DNA of 44,326 nucleotides from Mycobacterium sp. Its GTDB lineage: Bacteria; Actinomycetota; Actinomycetes; Mycobacteriales; Mycobacteriaceae. Positions 7,872 to 17,815 of the stretch are shown in pieces. The translations under genes were made by a program, and so were the position numbers. The stretch spans positions 1 to 44,326 of the forward strand of contig JAOPVI010000095.1 in assembly GCA_025966225.1 (NCBI GenBank), read 5' to 3'. Position 1 is the stretch's first letter. The number at the start of each line of letters is the position of its first letter. Below the pieces are notes generated by a model. That model was not told where the DNA came from. It saw only the letters and a program-made list of their open reading frames with translations, and did not search any database.

Positions 7872-9376
7872 TCGACTTGACGCTGGCCCAGCTGGCCGAC
7901 ATCGTCGGTGGCGAGCTCGTCGACGTATCGCCTGCCGACGCCGACCGCATCCGAATCAGCGGGACCGTCGAGTTCGACTCGAGGGCAGTGACGCCGGGAG
8001 GGTTGTTCCTCGCGTTGCCAGGGGCTCGGTCCGACGGACACGACCACGCCGCGGCAGCCATCGCCGCCGGCGCAGTGGCGGTGCTGGCCGCCCGCCCCGT
8101 CGGCGTCCCCGCCGTCATCGTCAAATCTGGGAATGATGCTGTCGCCGAAGCTGATTCGGGTGCCAGCGTGCTGGAGCACGACGTGGACGGCTCCGGCGCG
8201 GCCGTGCTGCGGGCACTCGCCCTATTGGCCGGTGCGGTCGCCGCCGAGTTGGTTGCGGCGGGGCTGACGATCATCGGCGTCACCGGATCGTCGGGCAAGA
8301 CGTCCACCAAGGATCTGCTGGCGGCCGTGCTGGCTCCACTTGGCGAGGTCGTCGCGCCCCCTGGCTCGTTCAACAACGAACTGGGCCATCCCTGGACGGT
8401 CCTGCGCGCCACCACCGATACCGACTATCTGATTCTGGAGTTGTCGGCCAGACACCCAGGCAACATCGCGGCTCTGGCCGCCATCGCGCCGCCTTCGATC
8501 GCCGTCGTGCTGAACGTCGGGACGGCCCATCTCGGCGAGTTCGGTTCCCGCGAGGCCATCGCCGCGACGAAGGCGGAACTGCCGCAGGCGGTTCCGGCGT
8601 CTGGAGTGGTGATTCTCAACGCGGACGACCCCGTCGTCGCCGCGATGGCCGACCAGACCGCAGCGCGAGTGGTGCGCGTCGCGCGTTCGTCGGACGCGGA
8701 CGTCTGGGCCGACGACGTCACCCTCGACGAACTGGCCCGACCCCGGTTCACGCTGCACGCTGCCGGAGCGCAGACCGACGTCTCCCTCGCCGTACACGGT
8801 GACCATCAGGTGTCCAACGCGCTGTGCGCGGCCGCCGTCGCCCTGGAGTGCGGGGCCAGCCTCGATCAGGTCGCGGCGGCGCTCGACACGGCCGGGCCGG
8901 TGTCGCGACATCGCATGCAGGTGCATACCCGCGATGATGGCGTGACGGTGGTCAACGACGCCTACAACGCGAACCCCGACTCCATGCGGGCTGGCCTTAA
9001 GGCCCTGGCCTGGATGGCCAAGTCCGGCGGGCCGGAGCCCGGCCAGAAACGCAAGAGTTGGGCGGTGTTGGGCGAGATGGCCGAACTCGGCGACGACGCG
9101 ATCGCCGAACATGACAGCATCGGACGACTGGCCGTGCGCTTAGATGTGTCACGACTGGTAGTCGTCGGAACCGGGAGGTCAATGAGCGCCATGCACCACG
9201 GGGCGGTGATGGAGGGGTCGTGGGGCAGCGAGGCCGTGATGGTCGCGGACGCCGACGCGGCCCTTGCGTTGCTCCGGGCCGAACTCCAGGACGGTGACGT
9301 GGTGCTGGTGAAGGCATCGAACTCGGCCGGACTTGGCGCGCTTGCCGACGCACTGGCCGGGGATGGTGACCGATGA
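7868..9376 (+). CDS. murF: UDP-MurNAc-tripeptide:D-Ala-D-Ala ligase MurF
   Basis: A 502-residue cytoplasmic ligase completing the pentapeptide by adding D-alanyl-D-alanine. It shows the P-loop GSSGKTS (from residue 140), the Mur-ligase motif [10 protein letters not shown], the [12 protein letters not shown] stretch typical of MurF, and the C-terminal domain with [11 protein letters not shown]. The length is near that of mycobacterial MurF (about 510). GTG 7868 overlaps the murE stop by four bases and its own stop overlaps mraY as ATGA, so murE-murF-mraY are translationally coupled. Confidence 0.96.
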   Translation: MIDLTLAQLADIVGGELVDVSPADADRIRISGTVEFDSRAVTPGGLFLALPGARSDGHDHAAAAIAAGAVAVLAARPVGVPAVIVKSGNDAVAEADSGASVLEHDVDGSGAAVLRALALLAGAVAAELVAAGLTIIGVTGSSGKTSTKDLLAAVLAPLGEVVAPPGSFNNELGHPWTVLRATTDTDYLILELSARHPGNIAALAAIAPPSIAVVLNVGTAHLGEFGSREAIAATKAELPQAVPASGVVILNADDPVVAAMADQTAARVVRVARSSDADVWADDVTLDELARPRFTLHAAGAQTDVSLAVHGDHQVSNALCAAAVALECGASLDQVAAALDTAGPVSRHRMQVHTRDDGVTVVNDAYNANPDSMRAGLKALAWMAKSGGPEPGQKRKSWAVLGEMAELGDDAIAEHDSIGRLAVRLDVSRLVVVGTGRSMSAMHHGAVMEGSWGSEAVMVADADAALALLRAELQDGDVVLVKASNSAGLGALADALAGDGDR

Positions 9377-10452
9377 GGCAGATCCTGATCGCGGTCGGCA
9401 TCGCCCTGACGGTGTCGATCCTGCTGACGCCCGCCCTGATACGGCTTTTCACCAGGCAGGGTTTCGGCCACGAGATCCGTGAGGACGGGCCGCCAAGCCA
9501 CCAGAAGAAGCGCGGCACGCCGTCGATGGGTGGCGTGGCCATCATCGCGGGCATCTGGGCCGGCTATCTCGGCACGCACCTCGTCGGGCTGGCCATGGAC
9601 GGCGAGGGCCCGTCCGCGTCGGGGCTGCTGGTGCTCGGCCTGGCCACTGCGCTGGGCGGGGTCGGGTTCGTGGACGACCTGATCAAGATTCGCCGCTCCC
9701 GGAACCTCGGCCTGAACAAGACGGCCAAGACCGTCGGGGTACTCACTGCTGCCGTGCTCTTCGGCGTACTGGTCCTGCAGTTCCACAACTCCGACGGACT
9801 GACTCCGGGCAGCGCCCAGCTGTCCTACGTTCGTGAGATCGCCACGGTCACCCTGGCACCCGCGGTGTTCGTGCTGTTCGCGGTCGTCATCGTGAACGCG
9901 TGGTCCAATGCGGTGAACTTCACCGACGGATTGGACGGATTGGCCGCCGGTGCCATGGCGATGGTCAGCGCTGCGTACGTGCTGATCACCTTCTGGCAGT
10001 ACCGCAACGCGTGTGCGACGAGCCCTGGCCTTGGCTGCTACAACGTGCGCGACCCCCTGGATCTCGCCCTGGTCGCCGCGGCCACCGCGGGCGCCTGCAT
10101 CGGGTTCCTGTGGTGGAATGCCGCTCCGGCGAAGATCTTCATGGGCGACACCGGTTCGCTCGCGCTGGGCGGCATCATCGCGGGGCTGTCGGTGACGAGC
10201 CGGACGGAGACGCTCGCCGTCGTGCTCGGGGCGCTGTTCGTGGCCGAGGTGACGTCGGTGGTCGTGCAGATCCTGGCGTTCCGTACGACCGGCCGACGGG
10301 TGTTCCGCATGGCGCCCTTCCATCACCACTTCGAGCTCGTCGGCTGGGCGGAAACCACGGTGATCATCCGGTTCTGGCTGCTCACGGCAATCGCGTGCGG
10401 CCTCGGCGTCGCGCTGTTCTATAGCGAGTGGCTGGCCGCGGTCGGGGGCTAG
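9373..10452 (+). CDS. mraY: Phospho-MurNAc-pentapeptide transferase MraY (MurX)
   Basis: A 359-residue polytopic membrane enzyme transferring phospho-MurNAc-pentapeptide to decaprenyl phosphate to form lipid I. Recognisable family motifs are [52 protein letters not shown] and the histidine cluster [11 protein letters not shown], with about ten hydrophobic segments. ATG 9373 overlaps the murF stop. In every mycobacterial dcw cluster I recall, the next gene is murD, overlapping or abutting. Here the stop TAG at 10450-10452 is followed by 167 bp and then ftsW. Confidence 0.97.
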   Translation: MRQILIAVGIALTVSILLTPALIRLFTRQGFGHEIREDGPPSHQKKRGTPSMGGVAIIAGIWAGYLGTHLVGLAMDGEGPSASGLLVLGLATALGGVGFVDDLIKIRRSRNLGLNKTAKTVGVLTAAVLFGVLVLQFHNSDGLTPGSAQLSYVREIATVTLAPAVFVLFAVVIVNAWSNAVNFTDGLDGLAAGAMAMVSAAYVLITFWQYRNACATSPGLGCYNVRDPLDLALVAAATAGACIGFLWWNAAPAKIFMGDTGSLALGGIIAGLSVTSRTETLAVVLGALFVAEVTSVVVQILAFRTTGRRVFRMAPFHHHFELVGWAETTVIIRFWLLTAIACGLGVALFYSEWLAAVGG

Positions 10453-10456
10453 CCAT

Positions 10457-10482
10457 CCCCTGAGCGCTTGCGCGAAGAGCAG
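10457..10482 (+). repeat. Single copy of the GAGCGCTTGCGCGA repeat after mraY
   Basis: GAGCGCTTGCGCGAAGAGC, five to thirty bases after the mraY stop, matches the unit duplicated at 36251-36310 with one base changed (AAG for AGG). Read in the frame of mraY it would encode ERLREEQ, the same peptide as the tctA-usp copies. It marks the left edge of the segment where murD is missing. Confidence 0.7.
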
Positions 10483-10513
10483 ATGGGTGCACTTTTGCGA
10501 CACGCCCTAGATG

Positions 10514-10540
10514 TCCCCGTCGTTCCGCACGTGACGGGGG
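10514..10540 (+). terminator. Hairpin downstream of mraY
   Basis: CCCCGTC (10515-10521) pairs perfectly with GACGGGG (10533-10539) around an 11-base loop, with a possible extra wobble pair. A short ATTTT follows a few bases later. It could end transcription from murE-murF-mraY, or act as an RNA structure. The U tract is weak. Confidence 0.35.
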
Positions 10541-10573
10541 AGGATTTTGGGGTGCAAGGGACGATTGAGTCTG

Positions 10574-10602
10574 ATGTTAACTATGTGACTCATGTGAACT
10601 AT
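10574..10602 (+). promoter_or_regulatory. 11-bp direct repeat in AT-rich patch before ftsW
   Basis: ATGTTAACTAT (10574-10584) and ATGTGAACTAT (10592-10602) differ at one base and are 18 bp apart. They lie in an AT-rich patch (about 10560-10605) just before ftsW. Spaced direct repeats of this type are typical sites for response regulators. I see no clear -10 hexamer, so this is a candidate operator only. Confidence 0.35.
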
Positions 10603-10619
10603 CGGTCGACGGCGCGCCG

Positions 10620-12143
10620 GTGAGTGCAATTCTCGCCAGGCTCCGCCTTCGCCGCGGAGCCCCGGCCGAAGCGGCGAAGGCCGCCGTAACGGGTTCCAGC
10701 GAGGCGGTCCGCGAGCCTCGGACGCAGTTCGGCGCGTGGCTCGGGCGCCCCATGACGTCCTTTCACCTCATCATCGCGGTTACGGCGCTGCTGACCACGC
10801 TCGGGCTGATCATGGTGTTGTCGGCCTCCGGTGTGCACTCCTATGACGAGGACGGCTCGCCATGGGTGATCTTCGCCAAGCAGTTGCTGTGGACCATCGT
10901 CGGGTTGTTCGCGTTCTACGTGGCCCTCCGCATGCCCGTCAACCTCATGCGGCGGCTGGCCTTCCCCGCGTTCGCAGTCACCATCGTGATGCTGATCCTC
11001 GTGTTGATTCCCGGAATCGGCAAGGAAGCCAACGGATCCCGCGGTTGGTTCGTGGTCGCGGGCTTCTCGATGCAACCATCGGAGCTGGCCAAGATCGCGT
11101 TCGCCATCTGGGGTGCACATCTGCTGGCCACGCGCCGCCTGGAGCGAGCCTCGCTGCGCGAGATGCTGTTCCCGTTGGTGCCTGCCGCGGTGCTCGCCCT
11201 GTTCCTGATCGTGCTTCAACCAGACCTCGGGCAGACGGTGTCGCTCGGCATCATCCTGCTCGGCCTGCTCTGGTACGCCGGGCTCCCGCTTCGTGTGTTC
11301 ATGACCTCCCTTGGCGCGGTCATCTCAGCGGCGGCCGTGCTGGCCGTTTCCGAGGGCTACCGCTCAGACCGGGTGCAGTCGTGGCTGAACCCAGGCGCAG
11401 ATGCGCAGGGCTCCGGCTATCAGGCCAAACAGGCGCGCTACGCGCTGGCGAACGGCGGGTTGTTCGGCGACGGCCTCGGGCAGGGCACGGCGAAGTGGAA
11501 CTACCTGCCCAACGCCCACAACGACTTCATCTTCGCCATCATCGGCGAAGAGCTCGGGTTCGTCGGTGCGGCCGGCCTGCTGTGCCTGTTCGGCGTTTTC
11601 GCCTACACCGGGACGCGCATCGCGCGCCGGTCCGTGGACCCGTTCCTGCGGCTGCTGACCGCGACCGCAACCTTGTGGATCCTTGGTCAGGTCTTCATCA
11701 ATGTCGGGTACGTGGTCGGATTGCTCCCGGTCACCGGACTGCAGTTGCCCCTGATATCGGCGGGTGGAACATCCACGGCCACCACACTTCTGATACTCGG
11801 CGTGATCACGAACGCCGCACGTCACGAGCCAGAGGCGGTGGCGGCATTGCGCGCGGGCCGAGACGACACCGTCACCCGGCTGTTGAGGCTGCCCCTGCCC
11901 GAGCCCTACGTGCCGACGCGACTCGAGTCGGTTCGCGACCGGTTGCGGACCCGTCAGGCCAAGGCCGCGCCGAAGCCCAAGCCCAAGCCGAAATCGGAGC
12001 CGGCGCGCAAACCTGCCAAGGACGCCAAGCGCAGGACGGCCCATGCGGCCGATGAGTCGGTTAAGCGCTCAGGGCATCATGGAGGCCGTCAGCGCCAACC
12101 GAGCCGACGGGCTCGACCATTGGAAGGTCAACGTTACGGGTGA
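10620..12143 (+). CDS. ftsW: Septal lipid II polymerase FtsW (SEDS family)
   Basis: A 507-residue SEDS glycosyltransferase polymerising lipid II at the septum with PbpB. After a basic 45-residue arm there are about ten membrane segments. Family landmarks are GSRGWF...[14 protein letters not shown], the large loop with [17 protein letters not shown], and [11 protein letters not shown] near the end. The last 80 residues are lysine/arginine-rich ([11 protein letters not shown]...). A basic FtsW tail is reported in M. tuberculosis to contact the acidic FtsZ tail, which is also present here. GTG 10620 is the start. It follows a 167-bp gap after mraY rather than murD. Its stop overlaps murG as GTGA. 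Confidence 0.95.
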   Translation: MSAILARLRLRRGAPAEAAKAAVTGSSEAVREPRTQFGAWLGRPMTSFHLIIAVTALLTTLGLIMVLSASGVHSYDEDGSPWVIFAKQLLWTIVGLFAFYVALRMPVNLMRRLAFPAFAVTIVMLILVLIPGIGKEANGSRGWFVVAGFSMQPSELAKIAFAIWGAHLLATRRLERASLREMLFPLVPAAVLALFLIVLQPDLGQTVSLGIILLGLLWYAGLPLRVFMTSLGAVISAAAVLAVSEGYRSDRVQSWLNPGADAQGSGYQAKQARYALANGGLFGDGLGQGTAKWNYLPNAHNDFIFAIIGEELGFVGAAGLLCLFGVFAYTGTRIARRSVDPFLRLLTATATLWILGQVFINVGYVVGLLPVTGLQLPLISAGGTSTATTLLILGVITNAARHEPEAVAALRAGRDDTVTRLLRLPLPEPYVPTRLESVRDRLRTRQAKAAPKPKPKPKSEPARKPAKDAKRRTAHAADESVKRSGHHGGRQRQPSRRARPLEGQRYG

Positions 12144-13384
12144 ATCACCCATATTCCGGAGGGCAGGAGCGCAGCGACCGGGGGAGCGACACAGCCGGAG
12201 GGCAGGAGCGCAGCGACCCGGGGAGCGACACAGCCGGAGGGCAGGAGCGCAGCGACCGCGGGAGTATTTCGGTCGTGCTCGCGGGTGGCGGCACGGCGGG
12301 CCACGTCGAGCCGGCCATGGCAGTGGCCGATGCACTGAAGGCGCTGGATCCGGGCATCCGGATTACTGCGCTTGGCACCCATCGCGGTCTCGAGACCAGG
12401 CTGGTTCCCGAGCGTGGCTACGACCTCGAGTTGATCACGCCGGTGCCGCTGCCGCGTAAGCCGTCGGGTGATCTGGTCCTGCTCCCGCTCCGGGTGCGCA
12501 AGGCCGTGCGGCAGGCGCGTGCGGTGCTCGACGACGTGGACGCCGATGTCGTCATCGGCTTCGGCGGCTATGTTGCGCTGCCCGCATATCTCGCCGCCCG
12601 CGGCAGCCTGGCCGGATCCAGACGGCGTCGGGTGCCCGTCGTCGTTCACGAGGCCAATGCCAGCGCGGGCTGGGCCAATCGCGTCGGGGCACGATCCGCC
12701 TACCGCGTGTTGTCGGCGGTGCCCGATCCCGGACTTCGGGGCGTCGAGGTGGTTGGCGTTCCCGTCCGCGAGGCCATCACGACCCTTGACCGGGCCGCCA
12801 TGCGCGGCGAGGCGCGGGCCCACTTCGGATTCGCCGACGATGCCCGCGTGTTGTTGGTCTTCGGTGGGTCGCAGGGCGCTCAGTCGATCAACCGCGCCGT
12901 CGCTGCTGCCGCCAAAGACTTTGCCGCAGCCGGAATCTCGGTGCTGCACGCGCACGGACCCAAGAACGTACTCGACCTTCGCGAGCCTGCGGCGGGTGAT
13001 CCGCCATACGTCGCCGTGCCCTATCTGAGTCGTATGGACCTTGCGTACGCCGCCGCAGACCTGGCGATCTGTCGGTCGGGTGCGATGACGGTGGCCGAGG
13101 TCACCGCCGTCGGACTCCCAGCGGTGTACGTGCCGCTGCCGATCGGCAACGGAGAACAACGGCTCAATGCGCTGCCAGTGGTCGGCGCGGGCGGCGGACT
13201 GCTCGTCGGCGACGCCGAACTCACGCCGAACTTCCTCGCAAACACCGTCTGCGAGCTCCTCGGCGACGAGCCGGCGCTTGCGGCGATGACGTCGGCAGCG
13301 GCGCTGGCCGGGCATCGCGACGCCGCACAGCGGGTAGCGCAGGTGGCACTGGACGTGGCTGAGCAGTTCCGAGCTAAATCATGA
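12140..13384 (+). CDS. murG: UDP-GlcNAc:lipid I N-acetylglucosaminyltransferase MurG
   Basis: A 414-residue GT28 glycosyltransferase making lipid II from lipid I at the inner membrane face. The first Rossmann loop [10 protein letters not shown] begins at residue 49; other landmarks are [27 protein letters not shown] and the [21 protein letters not shown] nucleotide site. GTG 12140 overlaps the ftsW stop. The first 42 residues are unusual: three copies of GGQERSD(R/P)GS(D/I).. encoded by 39-bp tandem repeats, replacing the non-conserved leader that other mycobacterial MurG proteins carry. A downstream GTG just before LAGGGTAG would give a normal MurG without the repeats, but it has no clear ribosome site. 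Confidence 0.95.
   Translation: MNHPYSGGQERSDRGSDTAGGQERSDPGSDTAGGQERSDRGSISVVLAGGGTAGHVEPAMAVADALKALDPGIRITALGTHRGLETRLVPERGYDLELITPVPLPRKPSGDLVLLPLRVRKAVRQARAVLDDVDADVVIGFGGYVALPAYLAARGSLAGSRRRRVPVVVHEANASAGWANRVGARSAYRVLSAVPDPGLRGVEVVGVPVREAITTLDRAAMRGEARAHFGFADDARVLLVFGGSQGAQSINRAVAAAAKDFAAAGISVLHAHGPKNVLDLREPAAGDPPYVAVPYLSRMDLAYAAADLAICRSGAMTVAEVTAVGLPAVYVPLPIGNGEQRLNALPVVGAGGGLLVGDAELTPNFLANTVCELLGDEPALAAMTSAAALAGHRDAAQRVAQVALDVAEQFRAKS
12158..12264 (+). repeat. 39-bp tandem repeat, 2.7 copies, at the 5' end of murG
   Basis: Units start at 12158, 12197 and 12236 (the last is partial, about 29 bp). Each begins GGAGGGCAGGAGCGCAGCGA and ends in AGCGACACAGCC. Units 1 and 2 differ by one base (CCGGGG against CCCGGGG alignment, Arg to Pro). 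The period is 13 codons, so copy-number change would keep the frame: [36 protein letters not shown]. Confidence 0.92.
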
Positions 13385-14805
13385 CTGGCCGGACGCTACC
13401 CGCCGACCTGCAGCGGGTGCACATGGTGGGGATCGGCGGCGCGGGGATGTCGGGGATCGCCCGCATCCTGCTCGACCGCGGTGGCTTGGTCTCTGGCTCC
13501 GACGCGAAGGAGTCGAGGGGAGTGGCCGCGCTGCGCGCCCGCGGTGCCTCGATCCGGATTGGCCACGACGCGTCGGCGCTCGACATGCTGCCCGGCGGTC
13601 CGACCGCCGTCGTGAGCACTCGTGCCGCGATTCCGCAGGACAATCCCGAGCTGGTGGAGGCCCGACGGCGTGGCATCCCGGTGATCATGCGGCCGCTGGT
13701 GCTCGCGAAGCTGATGGACGGGTACACCACCGTGATGGTGACCGGCACGCATGGCAAGACCACGACGACGTCGATGATCATCGTCGCGTTGCAGCGCAGC
13801 GGGTTCGATCCCTCCTTCGCTGTCGGTGGCGACCTGGGCGAGGCGGGTACCAACGCTCACCACGGTAGCGGCACCAGCTTCGTGGCCGAGGCCGACGAGA
13901 GCGATGGCTCGCTGCTCGAGTACACGCCGGACGTCGCCGTCGTGACCAACGTAGAGGCCGATCACCTGGACTTCTTCGGCAGCGCCGAGGCGTACTCGGC
14001 GATGTTCGACGAGTTCGTCGCCCGGCTCCGGCCCGGCGGCGTGTTGGTGGTCTGCGTCGACGACGAGGGCGCCGCGACGCTCGCCGATCGCTCGGCCGGA
14101 CTCGGCGTCACGGTGTTGCGGTATGGCAGCGGGGAGGTCCCGAATCTTGCTGGTGCCCTTCTAAATTGGGAGCAACAAGGCACCGGGGGAGTCGCGACGG
14201 TGCGGTTGGCCGGGGAGCCTCACCCGCGAGGAGTCCGCCTGGCGGTACCCGGTAGGCACATGGCACTCAATGCGCTCGGGGCGGCGCTCGCTGCGATCCA
14301 GGCCGGTGCCGACGTGGAATCGGTACTCGACGGACTCGCCGGCTTCGAAGGTGTGCGCCGCCGCTTCGAGGCGGTCGGCACGGCGGCCGGGGTGCGCGTG
14401 TTCGACGATTACGCCCACCACCCGACCGAGGTGAGGGCAACGCTCGAGGCACTGCGCGCGGTCGCGGGGGAGTCCAGATCGATCGTGGTCTTCCAACCGC
14501 ACCTCTATTCCCGCACGAAGACATTCGCGCGGGAGTTCGGCCAGGCCCTCGGCGTTGCAGACGTGGTGTTCGTGCTCGACGTGTACGCAGCGCGGGAACA
14601 GCCGATGGCGGGGATCAGCGGCGCAAGTGTTGCCGAACACGTCGAGGTGCCGGTGTATTACGTGCCCGACTTCTCGGCGGTGGCGGATCGGGTTGCCGCC
14701 GCGGCCCGCCCCGGTGACGTCGTCGTCACGATGGGCGCCGGCGACGTCACCTTGCTCGGTCAGGAGATCCTGTCGGCACTGCAGGCGAGGGCCGGGTCGA
14801 GATGA
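13381..14805 (+). CDS. murC: UDP-MurNAc:L-alanine ligase MurC
   Basis: A 474-residue cytoplasmic ligase adding the first L-alanine to UDP-MurNAc. The N-terminal Rossmann motif [13 protein letters not shown], the P-loop GTHGKTTTT (from residue 122, Lys126), [10 protein letters not shown] and the C-terminal [10 protein letters not shown] motif are all present. ATG 13381 overlaps the murG stop and its own stop overlaps ftsQ, both as ATGA. In a normal cluster its product is the substrate of MurD, the one ligase missing here. Confidence 0.97.
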   Translation: MTGRTLPADLQRVHMVGIGGAGMSGIARILLDRGGLVSGSDAKESRGVAALRARGASIRIGHDASALDMLPGGPTAVVSTRAAIPQDNPELVEARRRGIPVIMRPLVLAKLMDGYTTVMVTGTHGKTTTTSMIIVALQRSGFDPSFAVGGDLGEAGTNAHHGSGTSFVAEADESDGSLLEYTPDVAVVTNVEADHLDFFGSAEAYSAMFDEFVARLRPGGVLVVCVDDEGAATLADRSAGLGVTVLRYGSGEVPNLAGALLNWEQQGTGGVATVRLAGEPHPRGVRLAVPGRHMALNALGAALAAIQAGADVESVLDGLAGFEGVRRRFEAVGTAAGVRVFDDYAHHPTEVRATLEALRAVAGESRSIVVFQPHLYSRTKTFAREFGQALGVADVVFVLDVYAAREQPMAGISGASVAEHVEVPVYYVPDFSAVADRVAAAARPGDVVVTMGAGDVTLLGQEILSALQARAGSR

Positions 14806-15740
14806 CCGGGCCGACGGATACCGACGAAGCGCCCGAACCCGAGCCCGGTGTGGTCGAGCCGCCTGATGAGGCCGAGGCCGAGCCGACAGCCGAAGCCGAA
14901 CCCGACGTCGAAGCCGAAGCCGAAGCCGAAGGACCGCGTCGGCGGGCCCGTCGCGAACGCGAAGAGCGCCGTGCCGCACAGGCTCGGGCCGTCGCGATCG
15001 AGGACGCTCGTCGTGCTGCCAAGCGGCGCGTCGAGGGACGCCCGGATGCGCAACCGAAAACGCCTGCGCGCGGCCTGGTTCGGGGGCTGAAGGCACTCCT
15101 GTGGACGACCGGGGTCAGCATCGTCGTCGTGGGGCTTGGGCTGCTGCTGTACTTCACGCCCATCATGGCCGCCAGGTCCACGGTGATCACCGGACTCGGT
15201 GTGATCACTAAGGATGAGGTCGAACAGGCCGCCGCGGTGAAACCGGACACTCCGCTCTTGCAAGTCGACACCGACGCCGTAGCCGAGCGTGTCGCGACCA
15301 TTCGCAGGGTGGCGAGCGCCCGAGTGCAGCGCGAGTACCCATCGACACTGCGCATCACGATCACTGAGCGCGTGCCCGTCGTGGCCAAGGACTATCCCGA
15401 CGGCCCACACCTCTTCGACCGCGACGGCGTCGACTTCGCCACTGCGCCACCGCCACCGGGGCTGCCGTACCTCGATGCCGACAACCCCGGTCCCAGCGAT
15501 CCGCCGACCAAGGCCGCGCTCCAGGTGCTCACCGCGTTGCGGCCGGAAGTGTTCGGTCAGGTGAGCCGCGTCGCAGCCCCGTCCGTTGCCGCCGTTACGT
15601 TGACCTTGAACGATGGCCGCGAAGTGATCTGGGGTACCACGGACCGCACCGATGAGAAGGCGCTGAAGCTCGGAGCGCTGCTCACTCAGCCCGGCACCAC
15701 CTACGACGTCTCCAGTCCGGATTTGCCGACGGTCAAGTAG
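14802..15740 (+). CDS. ftsQ: Cell division protein FtsQ
   Basis: A 312-residue bitopic divisome protein. The cytoplasmic arm (1-95) is very acidic at first, with repeated Glu-Ala from GCCGAA hexamer repeats near 14886-14931, then strongly basic. One transmembrane helix spans about 97-120 ([20 protein letters not shown]). A POTRA domain follows, opening with [20 protein letters not shown], then the FtsQ beta domain with [20 protein letters not shown]. FtsQ bridges FtsL partners and FtsW/PbpB. ATG 14802 overlaps the murC stop. A 184-bp gap with a likely promoter separates it from ftsZ. Confidence 0.94.
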   Translation: MTGPTDTDEAPEPEPGVVEPPDEAEAEPTAEAEPDVEAEAEAEGPRRRARREREERRAAQARAVAIEDARRAAKRRVEGRPDAQPKTPARGLVRGLKALLWTTGVSIVVVGLGLLLYFTPIMAARSTVITGLGVITKDEVEQAAAVKPDTPLLQVDTDAVAERVATIRRVASARVQREYPSTLRITITERVPVVAKDYPDGPHLFDRDGVDFATAPPPPGLPYLDADNPGPSDPPTKAALQVLTALRPEVFGQVSRVAAPSVAAVTLTLNDGREVIWGTTDRTDEKALKLGALLTQPGTTYDVSSPDLPTVK

Positions 15741-15840
15741 CACCGGCCCCCGAGGTTCGTGCAGAAATGCCGCATTTCGTCGGCGCGCCTGCGTCGATAC
15801 CTCTTGTCCTCGCCCTACCGTTCTGTTTGCGCGGAACTAC

Positions 15841-15875
15841 TTGACATAACTCTAAGCCTATGGTTGAGGTTGAGG
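15841..15875 (+). promoter_or_regulatory. Candidate ftsZ promoter region
   Basis: TTGACA at 15841-15846 is a perfect -35 hexamer in AT-rich DNA 79-84 bp before ftsZ. TATGGT at 15859-15864 matches TANNNT but sits only 12 bp away, so the pair is not ideally spaced. Two copies of GGTTGA in tandem (15863-15874) follow. Mycobacterial ftsZ is known to have its own promoters; the exact start cannot be called here. Confidence 0.4.
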
Positions 15876-15924
15876 GTTTGCAGGGATTCCGCTCCACGAA
15901 CGCAATCAGGGAGGAAGACGACCG

Positions 15925-17067
15925 ATGACGCCCCCGCACAACTATCTCGCCGTCATCAAGGTGGTCGGCATCGGCGGTGGCGGCGTCAACGCCGTCAACC
16001 GCATGATCGAGCAAGGTCTCAAAGGCGTGGAGTTCATCGCCATCAATACAGACGCGCAAGCGCTGTTGATGAGCGATGCCGACGTCAAACTCGACGTCGG
16101 CCGGGACTCCACCAGAGGCCTCGGCGCCGGAGCCGACCCCGAGGTGGGCCGCAAGGCTGCCGACGACGCCAAGGACGACATCGAGGAGCTGCTGCGTGGC
16201 GCCGACATGGTGTTCGTCACGGCGGGCGAGGGCGGTGGCACGGGCACCGGCGGTGCACCGGTCGTCGCGACCATTGCCCGCAAGCTCGGCGCACTCACCG
16301 TCGGCGTCGTGACCCGGCCGTTCTCGTTTGAAGGCAAGCGTCGGTCGAACCAGGCCGAGATCGGCATCGCGGCACTGCGCGAAAGCTGCGACACGCTCAT
16401 CGTCATCCCCAACGACCGGCTTCTGCAAATGGGTGACGCGGCGGTGTCGCTGATGGACGCCTTCCGCAGCGCGGACGAAGTGCTACTCAACGGCGTTCAG
16501 GGCATCACCGATCTGATCACCACACCGGGCCTGATCAACGTCGACTTCGCCGACGTCAAGGGCATCATGTCGGGTGCGGGTACCGCGCTCATGGGCATCG
16601 GTGCGGCACGCGGCGATGGCCGGGCGCTCAAGGCGGCCGAGATCGCGATCAACTCCCCGCTGCTCGAGCAGTCCATGGAGGGGGCTCAGGGCGTGCTCAT
16701 GTCGGTCGCCGGTGGCAGCGATCTTGGCCTGTTCGAGATCAACGAGGCCGCCTCACTGGTCCAGGATGCCGCGCACCCGGAAGCCAACATCATCTTCGGC
16801 ACCGTCATTGACGACTCGCTGGGCGACGAGGTCAGGGTCACCGTGATCGCCGCGGGATTCGATGCCACCGGCCCCAGTCGCAAGCCGGTCGTGGGCGCTG
16901 GGCCCGCGATCAGCCCGGGACGTGCCGGCAGGGTGACCTCGCCGGTGTTCGAACCGGTCGATGCGGCGAGCGTCCCGTTGCACACCAACGGTGCGACGGT
17001 GAGCATCGGCGGCGGTGGCGGAGATGACGACGACGACGTCGACGTGCCGCCGTTCATGCGGCACTGA
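15925..17067 (+). CDS. ftsZ: Cell division GTPase FtsZ
   Basis: A 380-residue tubulin-like GTPase forming the Z ring. The GTP signature GGGTGTG is at residues 103-109, followed by the T7 loop region with [21 protein letters not shown] glycine-rich linker leads to the acidic tail [14 protein letters not shown], the conserved mycobacterial C terminus that meets FtsW and SepF. ATG 15925 follows GAGGAAG at seven bases. It is separated from ftsQ by its own promoter region and followed after 43 bp by pgeF. Confidence 0.98.
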   Translation: MTPPHNYLAVIKVVGIGGGGVNAVNRMIEQGLKGVEFIAINTDAQALLMSDADVKLDVGRDSTRGLGAGADPEVGRKAADDAKDDIEELLRGADMVFVTAGEGGGTGTGGAPVVATIARKLGALTVGVVTRPFSFEGKRRSNQAEIGIAALRESCDTLIVIPNDRLLQMGDAAVSLMDAFRSADEVLLNGVQGITDLITTPGLINVDFADVKGIMSGAGTALMGIGAARGDGRALKAAEIAINSPLLEQSMEGAQGVLMSVAGGSDLGLFEINEAASLVQDAAHPEANIIFGTVIDDSLGDEVRVTVIAAGFDATGPSRKPVVGAGPAISPGRAGRVTSPVFEPVDAASVPLHTNGATVSIGGGGGDDDDDVDVPPFMRH

Positions 17068-17110
17068 CCACGCGGGCAGCCCCGAGCATCGGGTCGCGAT
17101 ACTGGACACC

Positions 17111-17815
17111 GTGAGCCTCCGCATCCGACGCGTGACCACGACCCGTGCGGGCGGGGTCTCGGTGCCGCCGTTCGACACGTTCAACCTCGGCGACCACGTC
17201 GGCGACGATCCCGCTGCGGTCGCCGCCAACCGGAGGCGGTTGGCCGCGGCCACCGGCCTCGGTGACGACGGGTTGGTCTGGATGAACCAGGTGCACGGCG
17301 ACAACGTGGTCGTGGTGGACGGTCCAAGCCCGACGCTCGCCGAAACCGACGGATTGGTGACGTCGAAACCGGGATTGGCGCTCGTGGTGGTAACCGCCGA
17401 TTGCGTGCCGGTATTAATGGCCGATGCGCGCGCCGGCGTGATCGCCGCTGTTCATGCGGGTCGGGTCGGTGCGCAGAAGGGGATCGTCGCCAAGACGGTC
17501 GAGACGATGGTGGCTCAAGGGGCACACGTCGAGCACATCTCGGTGCTGCTCGGTCCGGCAGTGAGCGGCCGCAACTACGAAGTACCAGATGCGATGGCCG
17601 CCGAGGTGGAGGCGGCGTTGCCCGGCAGTCGCACCACTAGCGCGCGCGGCACTGCCGGGCTCGACCTGCGCGCCGGAATCGCAAGGCAGTTAAGGGATTT
17701 GGGTGTGACGGCGGTCGATGCAGACCCGCGCTGCACAGTCGACGACCCCAACCTCTTCAGTCACCGGCGCGGCGCACCGACGGGGCGACTGGCGGCTCTG
17801 GTGTGGATGGCATGA
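17111..17815 (+). CDS. pgeF: Peptidoglycan editing factor PgeF (YfiH, DUF152)
   Basis: A 234-residue protein of the YfiH/PgeF (multicopper polyphenol oxidase-like) family. E. coli PgeF is reported to act on UDP-MurNAc-L-Ser errors made by MurC; whether that holds here is inference. Conserved parts are NLGDHVGDDPAAVAANR, WMNQVHG, the metal/active-site Cys in VTADCVPVLMAD, the His in AVHAGRVG, GPAVSGRNYEV and DPNLFSHRR near the end. GTG 17111 is chosen because the upstream frame reads low-complexity threonines overlapping the ftsZ tail. The stop overlaps yggS as ATGA. Confidence 0.92.
   Translation: MSLRIRRVTTTRAGGVSVPPFDTFNLGDHVGDDPAAVAANRRRLAAATGLGDDGLVWMNQVHGDNVVVVDGPSPTLAETDGLVTSKPGLALVVVTADCVPVLMADARAGVIAAVHAGRVGAQKGIVAKTVETMVAQGAHVEHISVLLGPAVSGRNYEVPDAMAAEVEAALPGSRTTSARGTAGLDLRAGIARQLRDLGVTAVDADPRCTVDDPNLFSHRRGAPTGRLAALVWMA

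Larger units (their letters stand above)
10483..10623 (+). other. 46-codon open frame in the murD position (uncertain gene)
   Basis: From ATG 10483 a frame runs 46 codons (MGALLRHALDVP...NYRSTARR) to a TGA at 10621-10623 that overlaps the ftsW GTG as GTGA. It is in the same frame as mraY beyond its TAG. I recognise no family and it does not resemble the MurD C terminus. Its second half uses AT-rich codons (GAT GTT AAC TAT) unlike the neighbours, so it may be non-coding control DNA that happens to be open. Against that, the exact coupling-type overlap with ftsW is what a real upstream gene would show. A GAAGAG precedes the ATG at a short distance. Confidence 0.25.

Noticed and set aside
10483..10623. 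Remnant of the murD 3' end
   Set aside because: The last residues before the ftsW overlap (NYRSTARR) show no convincing similarity to MurD C termini, and the codon use is unlike a recent coding remnant.
12158..12264. CRISPR-like array
   Set aside because: The units are directly joined without variable spacers and are translated inside murG.
14886..14931. GCCGAA hexamer repeats in ftsQ as a mobile or regulatory repeat
   Set aside because: They simply encode the Glu-Ala-rich acidic arm of FtsQ; low-complexity coding sequence explains them.
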